A program made the translations under genes and the position numbers. Below are positions 60,050-64,000 of a stretch of DNA of 64,000 nucleotides, piece by piece; position 1 is the first letter of the stretch; each line of letters opens with the position of its first letter. Source of the stretch: Sipunculus nudus (Eukaryota; Annelida; Sipuncula; Golfingiida; Sipunculidae); NCBI GenBank assembly GCA_026874595.1, contig CM049316.1, positions 59,777,676 through 59,841,675 on the forward strand, read 5' to 3'. A model generated the notes under the pieces. That model was given only the letters and a program-made list of their open reading frames with translations, ran no database searches and was not told the origin of the DNA.

Positions 60050-60294
60050 AATCATAAAACGAAGACTGGAGAAAATTTTACTGATAGCGGTACATTATTA
60101 CAAATGTGTGAATTAATGACAACTTTAACAGCAGGGATTTCTGTCCAAATAAGCTGTGTGGCTACGTTTAGTTTAACAGTTAATATTAATATAGTACTAT
60201 AACAGCATTACTAATAGTAATACTTTGAGCCTGCCTCTCTTTCGTAACATAGAAAAGAAACATATAATCAGATGTATATGCATATATATAAATA

Positions 60295-60343
<49 letters not shown>
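60001..60343. repeat. TA microsatellites flanking a duplicated unit
   Basis: Long (TA)n runs at 60001-60046 and about 60300-60343 bracket the first copy of a 298-bp unit. Confidence 0.9.
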
Positions 60344-60346
<3 letters not shown>

Positions 60347-60582
60347 AATCATAACACGAATGACTTGAGAAAATTTTACTGATAGCGGTACATTAATACA
60401 AATGTGTGAATTAATGACAACTTTAACAGCAGGGATTTCTGTCCAAATAAGCTGTGTGGCTACGTTTAGTTTAATAGTTAATATTAATATAGTACTTTAA
60501 CAGCATTACTAATAGTAATACTTTGAGCCTGCCTCTCTTTCGTAACATAGAAAAGAAACATATAATCAGATGTATATATATA
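60047..60582. repeat. 298-bp tandem duplication
   Basis: From TTTAAATCATAAMACGAA to AAACATATAATCAGATGTATA the sequence occurs twice (AACTTTAACAGCAGGGATTT at 60121 and 60419) with few differences. The repeat junctions lie in the TA runs, consistent with slippage or unequal exchange through them. Confidence 0.9.
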
Positions 60583-60701
60583 AATATTATATATATATAT
60601 ATACACACACACACCTAGCCGTTACCATATATTTTTGTTACATGTACTTATTGACAATTTTTTTACTCGCTATATTTATTTACAACTACTATTAATTTAA
60701 A

Positions 60702-60741
<40 letters not shown>

Positions 60742-61099
60742 CTGTTAAATGAACTTATTGGCAATATTTTTAGCTATAGATAATTAATTCATTATTTTTA
60801 TTTATTCAAAATAAACATATTACTATAAACTATATTATGATAATTTTTTATATAACTGATATTGAACTATATTATTAATATTATTAAAAGTGCAGTAGAT
60901 TGGAGTTTTAAAGCAATATATATATATATATAAATATCAATATGTATTACCCTTCTTTTATTTATGTTTTATTTTGTTTCTTAACCCTTTACTGTTCAGA
61001 TTAGCCTGTGGATTGTCACACTCCTACTGTTCAGATTTATTTTGCATTTTTTCCACATTTTGACATGAATCTATATAAGAGACATTAACTCAGTAACCG
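60583..61099. other. AT-rich DNA with further TA and AC runs
   Basis: (TA)n and (AC)n runs at about 60588-60614, 60705-60739 and 60916-60931. No gene. Confidence 0.6.
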
Positions 61100-62640
61100 T
61101 TACAGGTATCTTTGTGAAATTTTCAGCTTTTACTGTCAGGTATATGTCCATCATGTTATTTTATTTATTTTCTATATACCTGGTTTGATATGTATGTAAC
61201 TAAGGTATATACAGGTAAAAACAGGTAAATCTGTACTAACTGTATTTCCACTCACTGGTATATCACCAAAATGACCCCTTTCATCCTGTTCAGGTAACCC
61301 ATTAACCCTTTGATAAAAAAAGGGAAATGTAAGGATTTCTTTTCACTCTAAGGTAATTATTAATTAAAGGTAAGAAAAAGGTAAATGATTTGGTTTAATA
61401 CTGGGAAGGGAACCACCAACGAACCAGAATGTGCAAGTAAATTGGATTTTTCTGTGGAAATCAAATATTTTTCACCTGAAAAGCTTGCTGACCCAAAGAG
61501 CACATTCTATGATTATTAACATATAACACATATGTTTACTTGTACAGGTAAGTAAAGGTAAATTATTTTTTTTTCTGAATATGTTAGCAAACACCTTGTT
61601 CATCAATGTAGTTACTATAAATTAATACCTTCTCTATTTATGGACTGTATAATTCATTTTGATATAAGAACAGGTGCTTTTAATACAGTAATTAAGTTAC
61701 CTATGTGAATAGTACCTTTGTTCTTCAACTGATCTAATTACCTGTGGCAGTGACAAAATCATGCTGAAAAGTGGCTGAGAAGAATATGGATAAACAAGTG
61801 TCAACTGTGTAAAACCATTATATTTTGATTTTTCGGACATGTAAAACTAAAATTGATAATTTTGGTTACAGTTACACATAAAAACATACTCACCTGTACA
61901 GGTGAGTTCAGGTAAATACAGGTAAATTATTTTTTAATGAAATATATATTTTATACATGTAATAAGGGAGAAAAAAAAACATACAACTTAATTTTGAGTG
62001 CCATGTGTAAAATTTATGAATTATAGGTACTAACTGCACTATTTATTGGGTTACCTGAAATGATACCTTTGATCTTAAACAGATTTAATTACCTTTGTAA
62101 GTACAGAATATAAAGACAACTTTTCATTTTAAAAGTGGAGAGGAAATTTTTGAAGGAGTTAAAACAATATGCAGAAACTATCTTTTAATTAACTGCACAG
62201 CCACGAGACTTGTGGATTTCAATTTTGCCAATTTCTACCTGTAAAAGTTTACTCACCTGCACAGGTAAGATCAGGTAAATAAAGGTAAATTCTCATTTTT
62301 TTTATTTAAATTATATATTATACTTGTTATAAGGGACATTGCAATAAAAACTATTTACTTTTGTCCAATGTGCAAAATATATAATTTATGGGTGTGAAAT
62401 GCACTAATTATCTGGTTACCTGTAATATACCTTTTTATGTCAAATTAATATATTTTTACATGTGCAGGCAAAAACAAATCGCCGACTGATTTTAAAATAA
62501 AATCTGGAAAAATGTGTCTACCCTGTTTGTTAACATATCATGCAATAATAAAATTGCTGTTTAGTTGGTCTGTCGCGTTTATCTGCACTGGTAAAAATCC
62601 AGGTGCGACAGGTAAACAGGTGTGCACTTGGTTCGATCAA
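61100..62640. repeat. Degenerate array of CAGGTA/TACCTG-bearing units
   Basis: At least 15 CAGGTA or TACCTG hexamers lie within 1.5 kb, plus several CAGGTG/CACCTG. They are organised in four imperfect units of about 333-363 bp (ACAGGT anchors at 61211, 61544, 61898 and 62261). The anchor is usually followed by a second CAGGTAAA or AGGTAAA 8-14 bases on. Each unit also has a TTACCT block further along. Unit bodies are otherwise AT-rich and diverged, so the motif has outlasted the rest. It is not coding. Confidence 0.7.
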
Positions 62641-63111
62641 CGATTAGCCTAAATAAACGTTGATATATCCAAATCTTTCCCATTCGAAACAGTGCGAATG
62701 TACTAAAATTTGAAATAAAAAATCAAAACAAATATGTCTTACACTTGTGAAAACTCTTATTTTCTTAATTGAGGGTATCTTTTGAAGTACCGGTAATTGT
62801 GCGATAATGAGTGAATTTAGCAATATGTGATTGAGCGATAATGAGTGAATTTAGCAATATGTAGCACACAAGGTACATTAACGAGGCGGTTTTGCAGACT
62901 TTAGTCACAGAATTATCCTATCTAGTCAATATAACGGAAAAATAAAAAATAAATAAAACATTTACTGGACAATTAAGATGCAAGGCGACACGTCTGTTTG
63001 GGTTTTTTTTTCCAGAACGGTCCAATTTTACCGCGTCATCCCTCAGCCAGCGGTGACGCACTGACGCTGCAAACTTTTCTCACCCAATCGTATCTACTTT
63101 TACATCAGCAA
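62641..63111. other. Spacer with a 34-bp duplication
   Basis: GCGATAATGAGTGAATTTAG occurs at 62801 and 62835. The segment 63030-63095 becomes GC- and CpG-richer (GCGTCA, TGACGC, ACCCAATCG). Confidence 0.7.
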
Positions 63112-63200
63112 GGTTCACGTGACTGGGTCTGGCGTGTTTATTTTGTAAAGTCTTTTAAATGGACATGGTTCACGTGACTGAGTCTGGCGTGTTTATTATA
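63112..63200. promoter_or_regulatory. Duplicated CACGTG-containing segment
   Basis: GGTTCACGTGACTGRGTCTG, followed by GCGTGTTTAT, occurs at 63112 and 63167 (period 55 bp). The palindrome TCACGTGA is an E-box of the MiT/TFE or USF type. With the CCAAT-like ACCCAATCG at about 63082 and TGACGC at about 63053, this could be a promoter, but no transcript is identified. Confidence 0.35.
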
Positions 63201-63260
63201 AGAAGCATCATGAGATGCTGTGCAGACTGGCGGTCGGATTATTCTTTTTTTTTTGTGTGT

Positions 63261-63290
63261 GGGGGTGGTGGGGGGGGGGGGGGGGGGGGG
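63261..63290. repeat. Poly-G tract
   Basis: A G run of about 30 bases, interrupted by T at two places near its left end, preceded by a poly-T run. Confidence 0.95.
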
Positions 63291-63292
63291 AA

Positions 63293-63357
63293 TTACCTGG
63301 AAACATCCTCTCACGTCATGCAAGAGTTACCTGGAAACATCCTCTCACGTCATGCAA
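63293..63357. repeat. 34-bp tandem duplication
   Basis: TTACCTGGAAACATCCTCTC followed by ACGTCATGCA occurs at 63293 and 63327. On the minus strand each copy has a donor-like CCAG|GTAA. Confidence 0.9.
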
Positions 63358-64000
63358 TATGTATGCATTATATTCGATTCTTTCCCGCAGGGATCAGAAA
63401 CAATGAGAACACTGGTAGTACTAGTGGAACAATAATTTATTACATATATAATAAATAGGCCTATGCACATTAATGTAAACAAATCGTTATTAACAAGAAT
63501 ATAAAATAACGGAAAATCAATATTTTTTATTGTTGGAAAGGTGTTTTTAAAATGTGCTATTGGGGATAATGCACATAATACCAAAGTTTATAAACGTGAG
63601 AAAACGATACTAAACTGTGAAGTAACACCAAAGAAACATGTTTTCACAGTACATTTTAATGTATGTTATGTTATTCAAATATATAGGCCTACGTAAGTCC
63701 AACAATGCTTATCAAAATCATGCCTAGTTACTATGATTTCATAGCTGTACATTCTGGTATCTTAGAGGAAAATTGCACGTAGGCTTACATATCTTCATGC
63801 ACTTACTTATCCAGGTCTTCAATTTGCACTTTATTTCAGTGACATTTAAATGAAGCATAATTACGTCATATGAAATTAATATAAAATGGAAATATAATAT
63901 ATAATTACATTTATTCAATTCAACTTCACTTGAAGAAAAGTAGGAAATTTATTTAATAATTTTGAGATGCACAATTCCTTGGTTAACTAGATGTATACAC
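63358..64000. other. AT-rich right edge
   Basis: No supported exon. On the minus strand a possible short exon end (CCTGGATAA|GTAAGTGC) lies at about 63811. It is not assigned to EXOC2. Confidence 0.3.

Noticed and set aside
59996-60202. Open frame beginning with alternating Tyr-Ile
   Set aside because: Translation of the TA microsatellite.
63159-63458. Poly-Gly and poly-Pro containing frames
   Set aside because: Generated by the poly-G tract and its complement.

Overview
The window is nuclear DNA from an animal, most likely a marine invertebrate (possibly a mollusc or another lophotrochozoan). The grounds are AT-rich sequence, genes split by spliceosomal introns, animal PDP1 and EXOC2 homologues, and dense short non-autonomous DNA transposons, one family of which has the architecture described for bivalve 'pearl'/HINE elements. 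The species cannot be fixed from the sequence. There are no bacterial operons, rRNA or tRNA genes, or CRISPR arrays.

Only two genes are well supported. (1) At 41074-42528 (+) lies a complete intronless coding exon for the mitochondrial pyruvate dehydrogenase phosphatase catalytic subunit (PDP1). It has a probable spliced 5' UTR: a donor at 39180, an acceptor before 40970, and a promoter-like stretch with a GC box, a PBX/MEIS decamer and a TATA-like box at 38784-38840. (2) At 57754-59385 (-) lie the last four coding exons of the exocyst subunit Sec5/EXOC2, with consistent splice phases. The rest of EXOC2 lies beyond the right edge or in exons I could not recognise. The two genes converge and have unrelated jobs: mitochondrial fuel control and exocytic vesicle tethering.

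From 1 to about 38 kb there is no gene I can name. This stretch is AT-rich intergenic or intronic DNA with scattered open segments bounded by plausible splice sites (179-309, 13677-13826, 22744-22992, 24672-24844, 34144-34329 on +; 4557-4772 and 31108-31359 on -). These are listed at low confidence because open frames of this size are expected by chance.

The most informative content is repetitive. Four copies of a Helentron/HINE-like family (15549-16709, 29968-30416, 50934-52406, 53002-54408) carry central tandem units studded with the palindrome GGTGGCGCCACC. There is a near-identical inverted pair of 340-bp MITEs (14909-15248 and 43198-43538), several pogo/Tigger-like MITEs (12100, 45308, 49027, 54967), and a TTAA-type MITE inserted in a tandem array (22055-22567). 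The EXOC2 intron/upstream side (60-63.4 kb) holds TA microsatellites, a 298-bp duplication, an unusual array of CAGGTA/TACCTG motifs and a duplicated CACGTG-containing segment. I found no new enzymatic or defence system. The repeat families and the CAGGTA array are the best leads.
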